Assembly (NCBI RefSeq): GCF_000967265.1
Contig: NZ_KQ033885.1
Location: 1,221,538 to 1,285,537, forward strand
DNA length: 64,000 bases
From: Bifidobacterium mellis
GTDB lineage: Bacteria; Actinomycetota; Actinomycetes; Actinomycetales; Bifidobacteriaceae
Direction of reading: 5' to 3'
Position 1 is the first letter of the stretch; each line of letters starts with the position of its first letter. The notes beneath the pieces are model-generated. The model was not told the DNA's origin and searched no databases. It saw only the letters and a list, made by a program, of their open reading frames with translations. Position numbers and translations under genes: made by a program. Below are positions 38,965 to 52,381 of this stretch, in pieces.

Positions 38965-39939
38965 TCAGCTGCAGCGGGCCCCGTCTTCCAAGCGAGCGCC
39001 ACGGGCCCAGTCCATGGCCTTCATGGCACGCTTGCCGGCAGCCTTGACCATCTGCAGCTCCAGAGGCAGGGTCTTGGTGCCCACCCAGAGGTGGCGACGG
39101 TCCATGGCCAGCCGACCCGGCTCCAGATGCGAGGGAAGACCGGGCTCATTCCCCCGGGCTGGTGCCGCCCTGAGCACGGTTAGCCCTGTCTGCTTGTCCT
39201 GCGGGCCATTGCCTTGCTGATACAGGCACCAGGCTCCCGGTTCCGGGCTGCAGGCCCGAACCTGTCGATCCAGGGCAAAGACGGGCACATCGAAACGCAT
39301 GTGAGCATCCTGGTGGGTGATTTTAGCGGCCACCTGGTAGGCGCCCTGTGTCTGCTCCTTGGGTTGAATCCGACCTTCGGCAAGGGCCTCCAGACTGGCA
39401 GCCAGCAGATGGGACCCATCCTCAGCCAGCCGATCCAGCAGCTCGCCCGAGGTCTCGTGCGGCCCAATCTCGACGGTGGACTGAGCCAGGATGGGCCCCT
39501 CATCCATGCCGGCCGTCAGCTGAAAAACCGTGGCGCCGGTGATGGCATCCCCGGCCCAGATGGCCCGCTGCACCGGGGCCGCCCCCCGCCACTGCGGCAA
39601 CAGGGAAAAGTGCAGATTGTACCAGCCACCCTCAAAGGCGTCCAGAACCGGCTGACGCAGGATCCGCCCGTAGGCCACGACGGCCGCACAGCTGGCACCC
39701 GTATCCTGCAACCGCGCCGGAAAATCCGGATCGGATGGGTCGTCCTCAAGAACAGGGATCCCCAGCTTCAGTGCCTCAGCCTTGACCGGACTGGGATGCA
39801 GATGCCTTCCACGCCCCTGGGGGGCGTCGGGTCTGGTGAGCACGGCAGCAACCCGGAAATGCTCCTGATCGGCCGCCAGCAATCTCAGAGATGGCAAGGC
39901 GACCTGAGGTGTGCCCGCAAACAGCAATGTCATGACCAT
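38965..39939 (-). CDS. fmt: Methionyl-tRNA formyltransferase
   Basis: The 324-residue enzyme formylates initiator Met-tRNA with 10-formyl-tetrahydrofolate. It has FAGTPQVALPSLRLL at the N-terminus, the loop RPDAPQGRGRHLHPSPVK that contacts tRNA, and the catalytic NLHFSLLPQWRGAAPVQ with Asn and His. A C-terminal domain binds the acceptor arm. The start at 39939 has AAGGAG at a 9-base spacing. Its position after priA and the HAD gene is the standard actinobacterial order (metK-priA-fmt). Confidence 0.96.
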   Translation of the reverse strand: MVMTLLFAGTPQVALPSLRLLAADQEHFRVAAVLTRPDAPQGRGRHLHPSPVKAEALKLGIPVLEDDPSDPDFPARLQDTGASCAAVVAYGRILRQPVLDAFEGGWYNLHFSLLPQWRGAAPVQRAIWAGDAITGATVFQLTAGMDEGPILAQSTVEIGPHETSGELLDRLAEDGSHLLAASLEALAEGRIQPKEQTQGAYQVAAKITHQDAHMRFDVPVFALDRQVRACSPEPGAWCLYQQGNGPQDKQTGLTVLRAAPARGNEPGLPSHLEPGRLAMDRRHLWVGTKTLPLELQMVKAAGKRAMKAMDWARGARLEDGARCS

Positions 39940-39984
39940 ATCGGCAATCTCCTTTTCATCCGACGGCTGTGGACCTCCGCGCTT

Positions 39985-40689
39985 TCACTGCACCTGAGGA
40001 ATGTTCACCCCGGCCTCGATCAGGGCGGTGCGCAGTCCGTAGGGGTCGCTGAATCGCAGGCTGCGGATGCCGGCCTTGTTGGCGCCAACTACATTCATAC
40101 CCTTGTCATCCACGAAGAGGGTCCTGCCAGCCTGGATTCCGAACTGATCCAGGGCATAGCGGTAGATGGCCGGGTCAGGCTTGCGCATGTGGATGGGCCC
40201 GGAGACCACCACCCCGTCCAGCCTATGCAGGAAGGAGTCGCCGTCCCAGGCATGATGGAAGAGCTCGGCACCCCAGTTGGTCAACCCCCAAACGCCCAGA
40301 CCTGCCGCCTTCAGATCCTCCACCAGCATGCGGGCACCAGGCACCGGGCCGGTCAGCGAATCGACGAAGTGATCACAGTAGTAGGCGAACATGGCATCCC
40401 AGGGGGATCCGCATTCGGCGGCCACCCAGTCACAGGCCTGGGCGCAGGTGGCTCCGCCGTCCATCATGTTGTTGGCCCGGTAGAAGCCGGAACGGTTGTC
40501 GTCCAGCATGGCTTCGATGCTGCTGCGCCCGTATCGGGCCACCATGGCCATCTCAGGCTGCCAACGAATCAGGACATTGCCGAAGTCGAAGATGACCTGT
40601 TCAATGGGCTGACCCTGGGCCTGAGCCGCTTGCCACCCAGCCTGGATCACATCTGCCTCAACCTGGATCTCGCCCGGCCAGCCCTTCAT
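39985..40689 (-). CDS. HAD-superfamily hydrolase (YihX-like)
   Basis: The 234-residue protein has nucleophile motif VIFDFGNVLIRWQPE, motif II region GLTNWGAE, the conserved Lys in KPDPAIY, and acidic motif LFVDDKGMNVVGA. The DFGNV form, rather than DxDGT, is that of the YihX group of sugar-phosphate phosphatases. The physiological substrate is unknown. It sits between priA and fmt in the same direction with short gaps, so it is probably co-transcribed. Confidence 0.88.
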   Translation of the reverse strand: MKGWPGEIQVEADVIQAGWQAAQAQGQPIEQVIFDFGNVLIRWQPEMAMVARYGRSSIEAMLDDNRSGFYRANNMMDGGATCAQACDWVAAECGSPWDAMFAYYCDHFVDSLTGPVPGARMLVEDLKAAGLGVWGLTNWGAELFHHAWDGDSFLHRLDGVVVSGPIHMRKPDPAIYRYALDQFGIQAGRTLFVDDKGMNVVGANKAGIRSLRFSDPYGLRTALIEAGVNIPQVQ

Positions 40690-40790
40690 GACGCTCCGCC
40701 TTTCCTGAATTCGTTCATATACGCCTTTGCCTGCGTCCCCTCATGAAACCACGCCGCATAGACCCCCTGCGTATCCACCTGGATCGCCAA

Positions 40791-43094
40791 TCAGGTCAGA
40801 TCCTTGGGATCCATCCGGAAGCGCAGCTCTCCTCTCCCGCGACCGGCCACATACTTGGCCTGAGCCTGCTTGAGATCGTCAGCCAGCTTGTCCCGGCGGC
40901 TGGTGCGCACCCGAACCAGGGCCCGGACCCTGTCCTGGGTTCCCTCCAGATAGCCGGCTTTCAGCGTGGACGGTGCCGGTATGGGTACAGGCCCAAGCAA
41001 GGCAGGAACTGGCTCAGGGCCAGCATCCGTCACAGCCTCCTGACCCGGCGCAATCCCGACGGCGTCCAACATCCAGACAACGGCCTCTCTTTCGCCCCAG
41101 ATTGCAGCCATGCCGACAGCAGGGGGCATGGCAGTCAACCGGCGGTCCTCCAGATCGGCGGCAGCCAACACCGGCCCCTGCCAGGTCATCAGCGCCTGGG
41201 CCAGCTGGGGATCGCACTCCCCCAGCAGGAGCACCTGACCTCCTTGGGCCCGGGGGCGACAGAAGGAGGCCACGCGCATCCAGGCTCCCAGAGTGTCCAT
41301 ACGTGCATCGACGCCAGGGGCATACAGGCTGGTCCAGGCATCCAGAATTGCCACCGCACGGTATCCTCGCGACAGCCTGGGCAGATTCGGATCGCCAGTG
41401 TCTGTATTGTTGCCATCAACGCCCGAACCAACCACCCTGGGCTCGGCGCCCGGGGTGGCGATGACCAGACTGGGACGATCCTGTACACGCTCGACCACCC
41501 CGCGGGGCTGGCTGGGCGAAGAGATGACGATGGGCACATTTCTGAAGAGCATGCGCAGCTCCTGGGCCGTCCCAGCGGCGCCTACCCTGACCACCCGAAG
41601 CCGTGAACCCCCACAATCCGGGCAGGACCAGTCCGTAGCCGCAGCACCGCACCAGGCGCAGCGGGGCGCGCCAGACCGCCTGGCCCGCAGGGGTCCGGTG
41701 CAACGCGGGCAACGAGCCTGATGATGGCAGCGAGCGCAGCTCAGGCTCTCGAAGATGCCGTCCTGCGGGATGGACAGCAGAACCGGGCCACGCTCCAGGG
41801 CTTTGTTGATAACGGCGACGGCGGTATGAGGAACCCGGGCGCCAATGGTCGGGTCGGCCAGATGACTCAGTTCCTCCCGGTTCAGCCAGCGGATCCAGGG
41901 CAGCAGTGTCGTCACCGCAGACCGGTCAAGGGTCAAGGCGGTACCTGGACCGGTCACGCCAGAATCCGATTCGGTGGCCTCGGGCAGACCCTCCCAGTGG
42001 GAACGCACGCTTCTGGCTCGGGCCATGGCCAGGAAGACGCCGCCGTGGGCACGTGCCCGCAGCCTCAGCACTCCCCGGGCGTTGGCGTAGGGCATCATCC
42101 CGTCGGCGTACTGATAGCTGGCATCGTCCATCAGGGCGAAGAGGGCTGGACCCTCCACCGGGGCGTACATGGCAGCCCGCAGTCCTATGGCGCAACGGAC
42201 CTGACCGGAAGCCAGAGCAAGGTAGGCCCTGTACCGCTCGGCAGGAGCCATGCCGCTGTCCAGAATGGCGAAATCTCCGGACCAGCCGCGGGCCTCCTGT
42301 TGGCCAGGTCCTGCTGTGACAGAAGGGCCGAAGGGACGCAACCCAAGTTGCTGGAGGACTGCGGACAGGTGGACCACCTGACGGGTGCCCGGCAGCACCA
42401 TAACCGCCGATCTGCCGGCCAGCAGGGCGGCTATCAGCACCCTGGCAGCCAGTAGGGCGGCCTGGTCCATGCCAGGCAGAATGTCAGCCAAAAAGGAGGC
42501 GAAGGCATCGTCTTCCAGCGATTGGTCCAGATTCTCCAACCCCTGATAGCCCGGATCAAGCCTTTGTTTCAGGTCCTTGTGTCGCTGGGCCAGCCCGGCC
42601 ACCCAGGCGGGGTCGGAAGCCAATCGGGGCTGACCGGGAACTAGCTGCTGCTCCTTGTCAATGCGCGCCACTCGAGGGGGAAGGGCCAGCCGCAGAATAT
42701 TGGCCTCGGTGCCCCCATAGGCTCCGGCGATGGCAGTGATGTCCGCGCGCAGGGAAGGTGAAATCAGGCTGCGATCCAGCACCACCCGCTCCAGGAAACG
42801 CAGGGAGGCACGGGGAACCTGGCTGTCTGCCACACGTTCCCAGATGATGCCGTTGACCCTGCGCGCCCCGAACCGGACGCGAACCAGGCATCCCGGCTGT
42901 GCATGATCGTCCTGGTCGGCATCCACCAGATAATCGAAGGTCCCGCCCAGATGGGTGGCCTGCACGTCCAGCACCACCCGTGCCACAGGGAGTCCATCGG
43001 CCGGTCGGCGCGGAGGCTTCCTTCGACTGCTGTTCGAACGACGGCGTGGGGCAAGGCCATCCAGGGCGGGCTGACTGACGGCCTGCGAATCCAT
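40791..43094 (-). CDS. priA: Primosomal protein N' PriA, without helicase motifs
   Basis: The ATG at 43094 (AGGGGAG site) gives 767 residues. The N-terminal 3'-DNA-binding domain is present (VARVVLDVQATHLGGTFDYLVD; VRVRFGARRVNGIIW). The helicase core is degenerate: no GxTGSGKT Walker A (AGRSAVMVLPG instead) and no DEEH (MDDASYQ). Cysteine pairs CARC, CPRC, CAWC and CPDC form the zinc-binding strand-exchange module. Actinobacterial PriA proteins share this loss, so it probably restarts replication forks as a loader without unwinding. It lies downstream of metK, beyond a hairpin. Confidence 0.92.
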   Translation of the reverse strand: MDSQAVSQPALDGLAPRRRSNSSRRKPPRRPADGLPVARVVLDVQATHLGGTFDYLVDADQDDHAQPGCLVRVRFGARRVNGIIWERVADSQVPRASLRFLERVVLDRSLISPSLRADITAIAGAYGGTEANILRLALPPRVARIDKEQQLVPGQPRLASDPAWVAGLAQRHKDLKQRLDPGYQGLENLDQSLEDDAFASFLADILPGMDQAALLAARVLIAALLAGRSAVMVLPGTRQVVHLSAVLQQLGLRPFGPSVTAGPGQQEARGWSGDFAILDSGMAPAERYRAYLALASGQVRCAIGLRAAMYAPVEGPALFALMDDASYQYADGMMPYANARGVLRLRARAHGGVFLAMARARSVRSHWEGLPEATESDSGVTGPGTALTLDRSAVTTLLPWIRWLNREELSHLADPTIGARVPHTAVAVINKALERGPVLLSIPQDGIFESLSCARCHHQARCPRCTGPLRARRSGAPRCAWCGAAATDWSCPDCGGSRLRVVRVGAAGTAQELRMLFRNVPIVISSPSQPRGVVERVQDRPSLVIATPGAEPRVVGSGVDGNNTDTGDPNLPRLSRGYRAVAILDAWTSLYAPGVDARMDTLGAWMRVASFCRPRAQGGQVLLLGECDPQLAQALMTWQGPVLAAADLEDRRLTAMPPAVGMAAIWGEREAVVWMLDAVGIAPGQEAVTDAGPEPVPALLGPVPIPAPSTLKAGYLEGTQDRVRALVRVRTSRRDKLADDLKQAQAKYVAGRGRGELRFRMDPKDLT

Positions 43095-43120
43095 GGATGC
43101 TCCCCTCGCTTTCACAATTA

Positions 43121-43174
43121 AGAGAACCACGGCGGATTCCCCCAGTCGATGACCTGGAAACCCGCCGTGGCTCT
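43121..43174 (-). terminator. Long hairpin between metK and priA
   Basis: CCACGGCGG (43127-43135) pairs with CCGCCGTGG (43162-43170), extended by AGAG/CTCT, with a 26-base loop. On the minus strand it follows metK by about 15 bases and ends in TTAATT. It probably terminates or attenuates metK transcription before priA. Confidence 0.65.
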
Positions 43175-43187
43175 TGACGAACAGCTA

Positions 43188-44408
43188 CTACCTGGTCATG
43201 CCGATGGCGGCCTTGAGCTCGCCCACCTTGTCCACCTGCTCCCAGGTGAAATCCGGGTCCTCCCGGCCGAAGTGCCCATAGGCTGCAGTCTTGGCATAGA
43301 TGGGTCTCAACAGATCCAGCTCATCGATGATGGCAGCAGGCCGCAGGTCGAAGACCTCGCGCACGGCCTCCTGGATCTGCTCGCGGCTGACCCCCTGCTC
43401 GGTGCCATAGGTCTCCACGTTGACGCTGACCGGATCGGCCACGCCAATGGCATAGGCCACCTGGACCTCGACCTTGTGCGCCAGTCCAGCGGCCACGATG
43501 TTCTTGGCCACCCAACGCGCAGCGTAGGCAGCGGACCGGTCGACCTTGCTGGGATCCTTGCCGGAGAAGGCGCCGCCTCCATGATGGGCCGCACCGCCAT
43601 AGGTGTCCACGATGATCTTGCGTCCGGTCAATCCTGCGTCAGCCGCTGGTCCGCCCAGAACAAAGGAACCGGTCGGATTGACCAGCACCCGGTAGCCCTG
43701 GTGCTCGACGGCCTTGCCGCAGACGCGATCCAGAACGGGCGTGATGACATGCTCCATCAACTGCTCCTGCAGCCAGTCATGCCCCACCTCGGGATCATGC
43801 TGGGTGGAGATGAGGACCGTGTCCACACGGCGGGGGCGGTCATCCTGATCGTATTCGATGGTGACCTGGGTCTTGCCGTCGGGACGCAAATGAGGGATGA
43901 TCCCCTCCTTGCGCACCTGTGCCAGCCGGAAGGCCAGCTGGTGGGCCAGATAGATGGGCAGGGGCATAAGCGTATCGGTTTCATCGCAGGCGTAGCCGAA
44001 CATGACGCCCTGGTCGCCGGCCCCCTGGGACTGGTAGCGCTCCTCGCGGGTGGCGGCGCTCTCCTGGCTGGCCGACAGCCGTTCCACACCCTGGTTGATT
44101 TCCTTGCTCTGCTCGCTCAGAGCCACGGTCACGCCGCAGGAATCCGCGTCCAGTCCAATATCGGATGAGGTGTAGCCGATCCTGCGCAGCACCGACCGAA
44201 CCTGAGACTGAATATCCGTGTAGCCCTGTGATGAGACCTCTCCGAAGACGAAGAAGAGGCCAGTGGCCGCCGAGGTCTCCACAGCCACATGCGAATGCGG
44301 ATCCTGGGCGATAAGATCGTCCAGGATGGCATCGGAAATCTGGTCGCAGACCTTGTCTGGATGGCCCTCGGTCACTGATTCAGCCGAAATCAGCCGTCGC
44401 TCTGTCAT
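43188..44408 (-). CDS. metK: S-adenosylmethionine synthase
   Basis: The 406-residue enzyme makes S-adenosylmethionine from methionine and ATP. Signatures are [20 protein letters not shown] with the catalytic His, [16 protein letters not shown], and [22 protein letters not shown] with the phosphate-binding loop. I chose the ATG at 44408 over a GTG three codons upstream because AAGGTG has better spacing. It lies behind rpoZ in the usual actinobacterial order. Confidence 0.97.
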   Translation of the reverse strand: MTERRLISAESVTEGHPDKVCDQISDAILDDLIAQDPHSHVAVETSAATGLFFVFGEVSSQGYTDIQSQVRSVLRRIGYTSSDIGLDADSCGVTVALSEQSKEINQGVERLSASQESAATREERYQSQGAGDQGVMFGYACDETDTLMPLPIYLAHQLAFRLAQVRKEGIIPHLRPDGKTQVTIEYDQDDRPRRVDTVLISTQHDPEVGHDWLQEQLMEHVITPVLDRVCGKAVEHQGYRVLVNPTGSFVLGGPAADAGLTGRKIIVDTYGGAAHHGGGAFSGKDPSKVDRSAAYAARWVAKNIVAAGLAHKVEVQVAYAIGVADPVSVNVETYGTEQGVSREQIQEAVREVFDLRPAAIIDELDLLRPIYAKTAAYGHFGREDPDFTWEQVDKVGELKAAIGMTR

Positions 44409-44469
44409 TTCATTCACCTTTGTCTAGAAACCGTCACCGCCCGAGAACCCTGCAATGAGAGTCGAAGGC

Positions 44470-44754
44470 TCAGTTGCCTTCGCTCAGATCGTCCTCGCCC
44501 AGGGTCTCCTCAAGCAGGCCCTCGTTGATCTCACGGAAGGCGATGGACAGGGGTTTCTCCTGGTTCTGGTACTCGACCAGGGGGCCGACGTTCTGCAGCA
44601 GGCCCTCATTGAGCTGAGTGAAATAGGAATTGATCTGACGGGCCCGCTTGGCCGCGAAGATAGAGAGTGCATACTTCGAATCGGCGTGCTTCATGAGGTC
44701 GTCGATGGGAGGATTCGCAAATCCCTGCGGATGGGGCTCGGTACCGAATGCCAT
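44470..44754 (-). CDS. rpoZ: RNA polymerase omega subunit
   Basis: The 94-residue protein (start 44754, GGAG site) has the omega core: [34 protein letters not shown], with the AKRARQIN motif that clasps the beta' subunit. The acidic end is [10 protein letters not shown]. It assists polymerase assembly. It normally follows gmk directly; here ilvD, on the opposite strand, separates the two. The start is divergent from ilvD by about 180 bp. Confidence 0.95.
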   Translation of the reverse strand: MAFGTEPHPQGFANPPIDDLMKHADSKYALSIFAAKRARQINSYFTQLNEGLLQNVGPLVEYQNQEKPLSIAFREINEGLLEETLGEDDLSEGN

Positions 44755-44932
44755 AAGATGTTTCTCCAATTCAACTGGATGAACCATTCATTCAATCTGA
44801 ATGATTTTACCGCCCGGGCTCGATTTTAGCCTCGGATGCTTCTCTGCCGGAAAAAGCTGGGCGAAAAGGCCGAAAATTCCAACATGTGGTCATGACCAAC
44901 CCGTCGATGCCCGCAATCACTTGAATAAAACT

Positions 44933-46792
44933 ATGCAGATGCGATCAGCCAAGTTGATGAAGGAACGAGAGTTCGCGGGCGCCCGTGCTCTCTATCGTGC
45001 CGCTGGCGTCAAGGGTGAGGACTTCGGCAAGCCCATCGTGGCCATCGCCAATTCCTTCTCCGAATTCGTGCCCGGCCACGTCCACCTGAACAAGGTGGGG
45101 CGTCTGGTCTCCAAGGCCGTCAAGGAAGCGGGAGGCATCCCCCGCGAGTTCAACACCATCGCCGTGGACGACGGCATCGCCATGGGTCATACCGGCATGC
45201 TCTACTCTTTGCCCAGCCGTGACCTGATAGCGGATGCCGTGGAGTACTCGGTCAACGCCCACTGCGCCGATGCCCTGATCTGCATTTCCAACTGTGACAA
45301 GATCACCCCCGGCATGCTCATGGCCGCTCTGCGTCTGAACATCCCCACGGTCTTCGTCTCCGGCGGCCCCATGGAGGCCGGACGTACCGTCATGCCCGAC
45401 GGGACGGTTCAAGAGAGCACCGATCTGATCGACGTCATGTACGCCTCGGCGGATGACAGCATCGATGATGCGGGTCTGCTGGCCCTGGAGAAGACGGTCT
45501 GCCCAACCTGTGGTTCCTGCGCTGGCATGTTCACCGCCAATTCCATGAACTGCCTTACCGAGGCCATGGGTCTGGCCCTGCCCGGAAACGGCACCACCCT
45601 GGCCTCGCACACAGCGCGGAAGATGCTCTTCGAGCGGGCCGGCAAGCTGGTCGTCGAAATCGCCAACCGGTACTACCAGGATGACGACGACTCGGTCCTG
45701 CCGCGTTCCATCGCCACCAAGAAGGCCTTCGAAAACGCCATGACCATGGATGTGGCCATGGGCGGATCAACCAACACCGTCCTGCACATCCTCGCCGCCG
45801 CACAGTCTGCGGATGTGGACTTCACCCTGGACGACATCGAGCGTATCTCCCACACGGTCCCCTGCATCTGCAAGGCCTCTCCCTCCGGAGACTGGGAGAT
45901 ATCCGACGTCCACCGGGCAGGTGGCATCTGCGGCATCCTGGGCGAGCTGGACCGTGGCGGGGTCCTTCACCAGGACACGCATTCCATCGACTACCCGGAC
46001 CTGGAGTCCAAGCTCAACGACTGGGACATCATGCGACCCACCTGCCTGGACGAGGCCAAGGAACTCTATCACGCAGCGCCCGGACACATCACCTCGCCCG
46101 AGCCCTTCAACCAGTCCAAGGAGTGGGAGGACCTGGACACCGACCGCGTCAACGGCGCCATTCACGACCTGGATCACCCGGCCGTCTCCGAAGGCGGCCT
46201 GGCCATACTGCGAGGCAATCTGGCCCCCGATGGCTGCGTGGTCAAGACCGCAGGCGTGCCCAAGGAAATCTGGAACTTCCGCGGACCGGCCCTGGTGGTC
46301 GAATCGCAGGAGCAGGCCGTGGAGGTCATACTCAACGGCACCCTGCACAAGGGTCAGGCCCTGGTCATCCGTTACGAGGGACCCAAGGGCGGACCAGGCA
46401 TGCAGGAGATGCTCTACCCCACCTCATTCGTCAAGGGCAAGGGCATCGGCAAGGATGTGGCCCTGCTGACCGACGGCCGCTACTCCGGCGGCTCATCAGG
46501 CCTGGCCATCGGCCATATCGCTCCTGAAGCAGCCAACAAGGGCCCAATCGCCCTGATCCGCAACGGCGACATGATCCGCATCGATATCCCCAACCGGCGT
46601 GTAGACGTCGAGCTGAGCGATGAGGAACTCGCCCAGCGCCGCGCAGAGCTGGAGGCCGGCGAGGGATACGTAGCCCACAGGGACCGCAAGGTCTCCCTGG
46701 CGCTGAAGGCCTACGCCGCCTTCGCCCGCTCGGCAGACAAGGGCGCCACCCGCGACCCGGATCTGATCAACCAACTGTCGGGTCTGGACTGA
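44933..46792 (+). CDS. ilvD: Dihydroxy-acid dehydratase
   Basis: The start at 44933 (MQMRSAKLM) gives 619 residues, the family length; the longer open frame upstream is not conserved in character. The enzyme dehydrates dihydroxy acids to 2-oxo acids in valine, leucine and isoleucine synthesis. Fe-S cysteines lie in [12 protein letters not shown] and [19 protein letters not shown]. The C-terminal domain has [20 protein letters not shown]. There is no clear Shine-Dalgarno site and the leader may be very short or absent. It stands alone between gmk and rpoZ, reading against both. Confidence 0.95.
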   Translation: MQMRSAKLMKEREFAGARALYRAAGVKGEDFGKPIVAIANSFSEFVPGHVHLNKVGRLVSKAVKEAGGIPREFNTIAVDDGIAMGHTGMLYSLPSRDLIADAVEYSVNAHCADALICISNCDKITPGMLMAALRLNIPTVFVSGGPMEAGRTVMPDGTVQESTDLIDVMYASADDSIDDAGLLALEKTVCPTCGSCAGMFTANSMNCLTEAMGLALPGNGTTLASHTARKMLFERAGKLVVEIANRYYQDDDDSVLPRSIATKKAFENAMTMDVAMGGSTNTVLHILAAAQSADVDFTLDDIERISHTVPCICKASPSGDWEISDVHRAGGICGILGELDRGGVLHQDTHSIDYPDLESKLNDWDIMRPTCLDEAKELYHAAPGHITSPEPFNQSKEWEDLDTDRVNGAIHDLDHPAVSEGGLAILRGNLAPDGCVVKTAGVPKEIWNFRGPALVVESQEQAVEVILNGTLHKGQALVIRYEGPKGGPGMQEMLYPTSFVKGKGIGKDVALLTDGRYSGGSSGLAIGHIAPEAANKGPIALIRNGDMIRIDIPNRRVDVELSDEELAQRRAELEAGEGYVAHRDRKVSLALKAYAAFARSADKGATRDPDLINQLSGLD

Positions 46793-46800
46793 TAAACCAA

Positions 46801-46836
46801 AATCCCCCGATCGGGCTCCCACTCGATTGGGGGATT
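46801..46836. terminator. Terminator between ilvD and gmk
   Basis: AATCCCCCGATCG (46801-46813) pairs with CGATTGGGGGATT (46824-46836) with one G-T pair and a 10-base loop; CTTTGACTCTT follows. It ends ilvD and may also stop gmk readthrough, the two being convergent. Confidence 0.85.
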
Positions 46837-46867
46837 CTTTGACTCTTCTGAAGTAAAGTCCAGGTGC

Positions 46868-47515
46868 TCAGAGACCGTATTCCTTGGAGATTACCTCCCA
46901 GAGCGCCTGGGCTGCCTTATCCACGCTGTCGTTGACTATGACCCGGTCGAACTGATTCTCTGAGGCCAGCTCCACCTTGGCGGTCTCCAGCCTGCGGGCC
47001 CGCTGTTCCTCATTTTCGGTCCCCCGCATGTTCAGCCTGGTAACCAGGTCCTGGAATGAGGGCGGTGCCAGGAAGACGTAGAACACTTCCAGGCCCAGCT
47101 CCCCCGCGCGTTGGCGGACACGATGCGCCCCCTGCAGATCAATTTCCAGAATTGTGGGCACCCCTGCCGCCAGATGATTCAGAACCGGCTGCAGCGGGGT
47201 GCCGTAGTGGGACATGCCATGGACCAGCGCTGTCTCCAGAAATTCTCCGGCGGCCTCCCTGCGGGCAAACTCCTGCTCATCCATGAACCAGTAGGTGATG
47301 CCGTCCTTTTCGCCCGGACGCGGCGCCCGGGTGGTGGCCGAGACGGAGACCCAGACTTCCGGGTGGGCATGGCGTAGGGCCGCCTCCACAGTGCCCTTGC
47401 CTACGGCCGTGGGCCCCGTCAGCACGATCAGCCGGCCGCCCGCCTTCCTTGGACCTCCGGTCTGTTCTCCCGAAGAATCCTGAATCGACATGTCGGCACC
47501 GTTGATCGCTGACAC
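46868..47515 (-). CDS. gmk: Guanylate kinase
   Basis: The enzyme converts GMP to GDP with ATP. It has the P-loop LTGPTAVGKGTVEAAL, the GMP-binding SATTRAPRPGEKDGITYWFM, and an LEIDLQGAHRV segment. I used the GTG at 47515 (AAGGAA site 6 bases upstream); a GTG two codons earlier and an ATG at 47491 are alternatives. The N-terminus is about 25 residues longer than the E. coli enzyme and polar. It follows carB in the conserved carAB-gmk order with a 73-bp gap. Confidence 0.95.
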   Translation of the reverse strand: MSAINGADMSIQDSSGEQTGGPRKAGGRLIVLTGPTAVGKGTVEAALRHAHPEVWVSVSATTRAPRPGEKDGITYWFMDEQEFARREAAGEFLETALVHGMSHYGTPLQPVLNHLAAGVPTILEIDLQGAHRVRQRAGELGLEVFYVFLAPPSFQDLVTRLNMRGTENEEQRARRLETAKVELASENQFDRVIVNDSVDKAAQALWEVISKEYGL

Positions 47516-47588
47516 GGCCACTTCCTTTCCTAAGGGTCATCCTCCGGCATATATGGACCGGAACATGGGTCAATCATATAGCCAGTAC

Positions 47589-50955
<3,367 letters not shown>

Positions 50956-50963
<8 letters not shown>

Positions 50964-52185
50964 GTGCCTTCCCTTCCCTGGCGTCCTGCATCAAAGTGAC
51001 GAACCTGTCAAACAGATAGGAGGCATCGTGCGGACCAGCCGCCGCCTCCGGATGGTACTGAACGGAAAAGGCCGGAATGTCCAGACACTCCAGACCCTCG
51101 ACCACGCCGTCGTTGAGATCGACGTGAGACACCCGGACACGGCCATATCGGCCTTCACCGTAGGGTGAGGGGACTGGGTCTCCCTTGGGTGCCTTGACTG
51201 CAAATCCGTGATTATGGGCGGTGATCTCAACCTTGCCAGTGCTGAGATCCATGACCGGCTGATTGATGCCGCGATGACCGAATTTCAGCTTATAGGTCTC
51301 GAAGCCCAGGGCACGGCCTAGAAGCTGGTTGCCCAGGCAGATGCCGAAGAATGGCAGTCCGGCATCCAAAACCTGCCTGAGGAGCGACACCTCCTCGTCC
51401 GCGGTCGATGGGTCGCCTGGACCGTTGGAGAAGAAAACCCCGTCAGGCCGCAGGGCCTTTATCTGCTCGATGGTGGTGTCGACGGGGAGTACGTGGACCC
51501 TGCACCTGCGCTCAGCCAGCCTGTGAGGGGTCATGGACTTGATTCCCAAATCCACCGCTGCCACCGTGCAGACAGGCTCTTTCGTCTGACGGTCTCCGAC
51601 TGGTTCGACGATATAGGACCTGTCTGTGCTGACCTCGCCGGTCAGATGGGACCCGGTCATCTTGGGGGCCGAACGGACCTGATTGAGGAGTTCCTGCATG
51701 GTTCTGGGCCTACCGCCGTCGTTGAGCATTGGGTCCGGGCCTGAAAAAATACCGGCCCGCATGACACCTGCAGAACGCAAGTGTCGCACGAGCCGGCGGG
51801 TGTCTATGTGACTGATACCGACGATGCCCTGATCGACCAGCTGGTCATGGAGACTGCCCCGGGCCCGCCAGTTGCTGACGTTGGGGCTGGGTTCCCGGAC
51901 TACATATCCTGCCACCCAGAACCTGTCTGACTCCCCGTCTTGGTCATTGACACCGGTATTACCGATGTGGGGGAAGGTCTGCACAACGATCTGCCGAGCA
52001 TAGCTGGGATCCGTCAGGGTTTCCTGATACCCCGTCATTCCGGTCGAGAAAACAATTTCACCTATGGTAGTGCCCACCGCTCCGAAGGCTCTCCCCACAT
52101 ACACTTCCCCATCCTCAAGGATGAGCAAGGCACGATTGGAGAAACGGCTATCGGAGGTGATGGTGTTGGTGTCTTTCAGGTTCAC
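50956..52185 (-). CDS. carA: Carbamoyl-phosphate synthase small subunit
   Basis: The glutamine amidotransferase subunit supplies ammonia to CarB. The N-terminal CPSase domain begins [19 protein letters not shown]; the class I amidotransferase domain has the nucleophile in [16 protein letters not shown] and the His-Glu pair in [13 protein letters not shown] prefer the GTG at 52185 (GGGGG site), giving 409 residues; an ATG at 52236 would add 17 residues. The leader back to the nusB terminator is about 130 bp and contains several short inverted repeats but no certain promoter. Confidence 0.95.
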
Positions 52186-52319
52186 CGAACCCCCTTGTTT
52201 ACCGCGGATATTCGCACCCATATTAATGACCCCCATGGATTATGCCGGCAGACCCAGCCAAAAAATGGTTGGTCAAATCTTGCAGGATAGACCGCTGGTC
52301 AACCAGTCCGAATAGGGCA

Positions 52320-52367
52320 AAAGGCCGACCTGATGCCCTGATAGTTAGCGGGCATCGGTCGGCCTTT
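52320..52367 (-). terminator. Rho-independent terminator of nusB
   Basis: AAAGGCCGACC and GATGCCC (52320-52338, one bulged T) pair with 52350-52367. On the minus strand the stem is followed by TTTTG. It separates the efp-nusB unit from carAB, so carAB must have its own promoter. Confidence 0.88.
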
Positions 52368-52381
52368 ATCCGAATCATTGC

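Noticed and set aside
52190-52318. Attenuator or riboswitch ahead of carA
   Set aside because: TGGTTG/CAACCA and CTGG/CCAG repeats are present, but they do not form a convincing terminator/antiterminator pair or match a known element.
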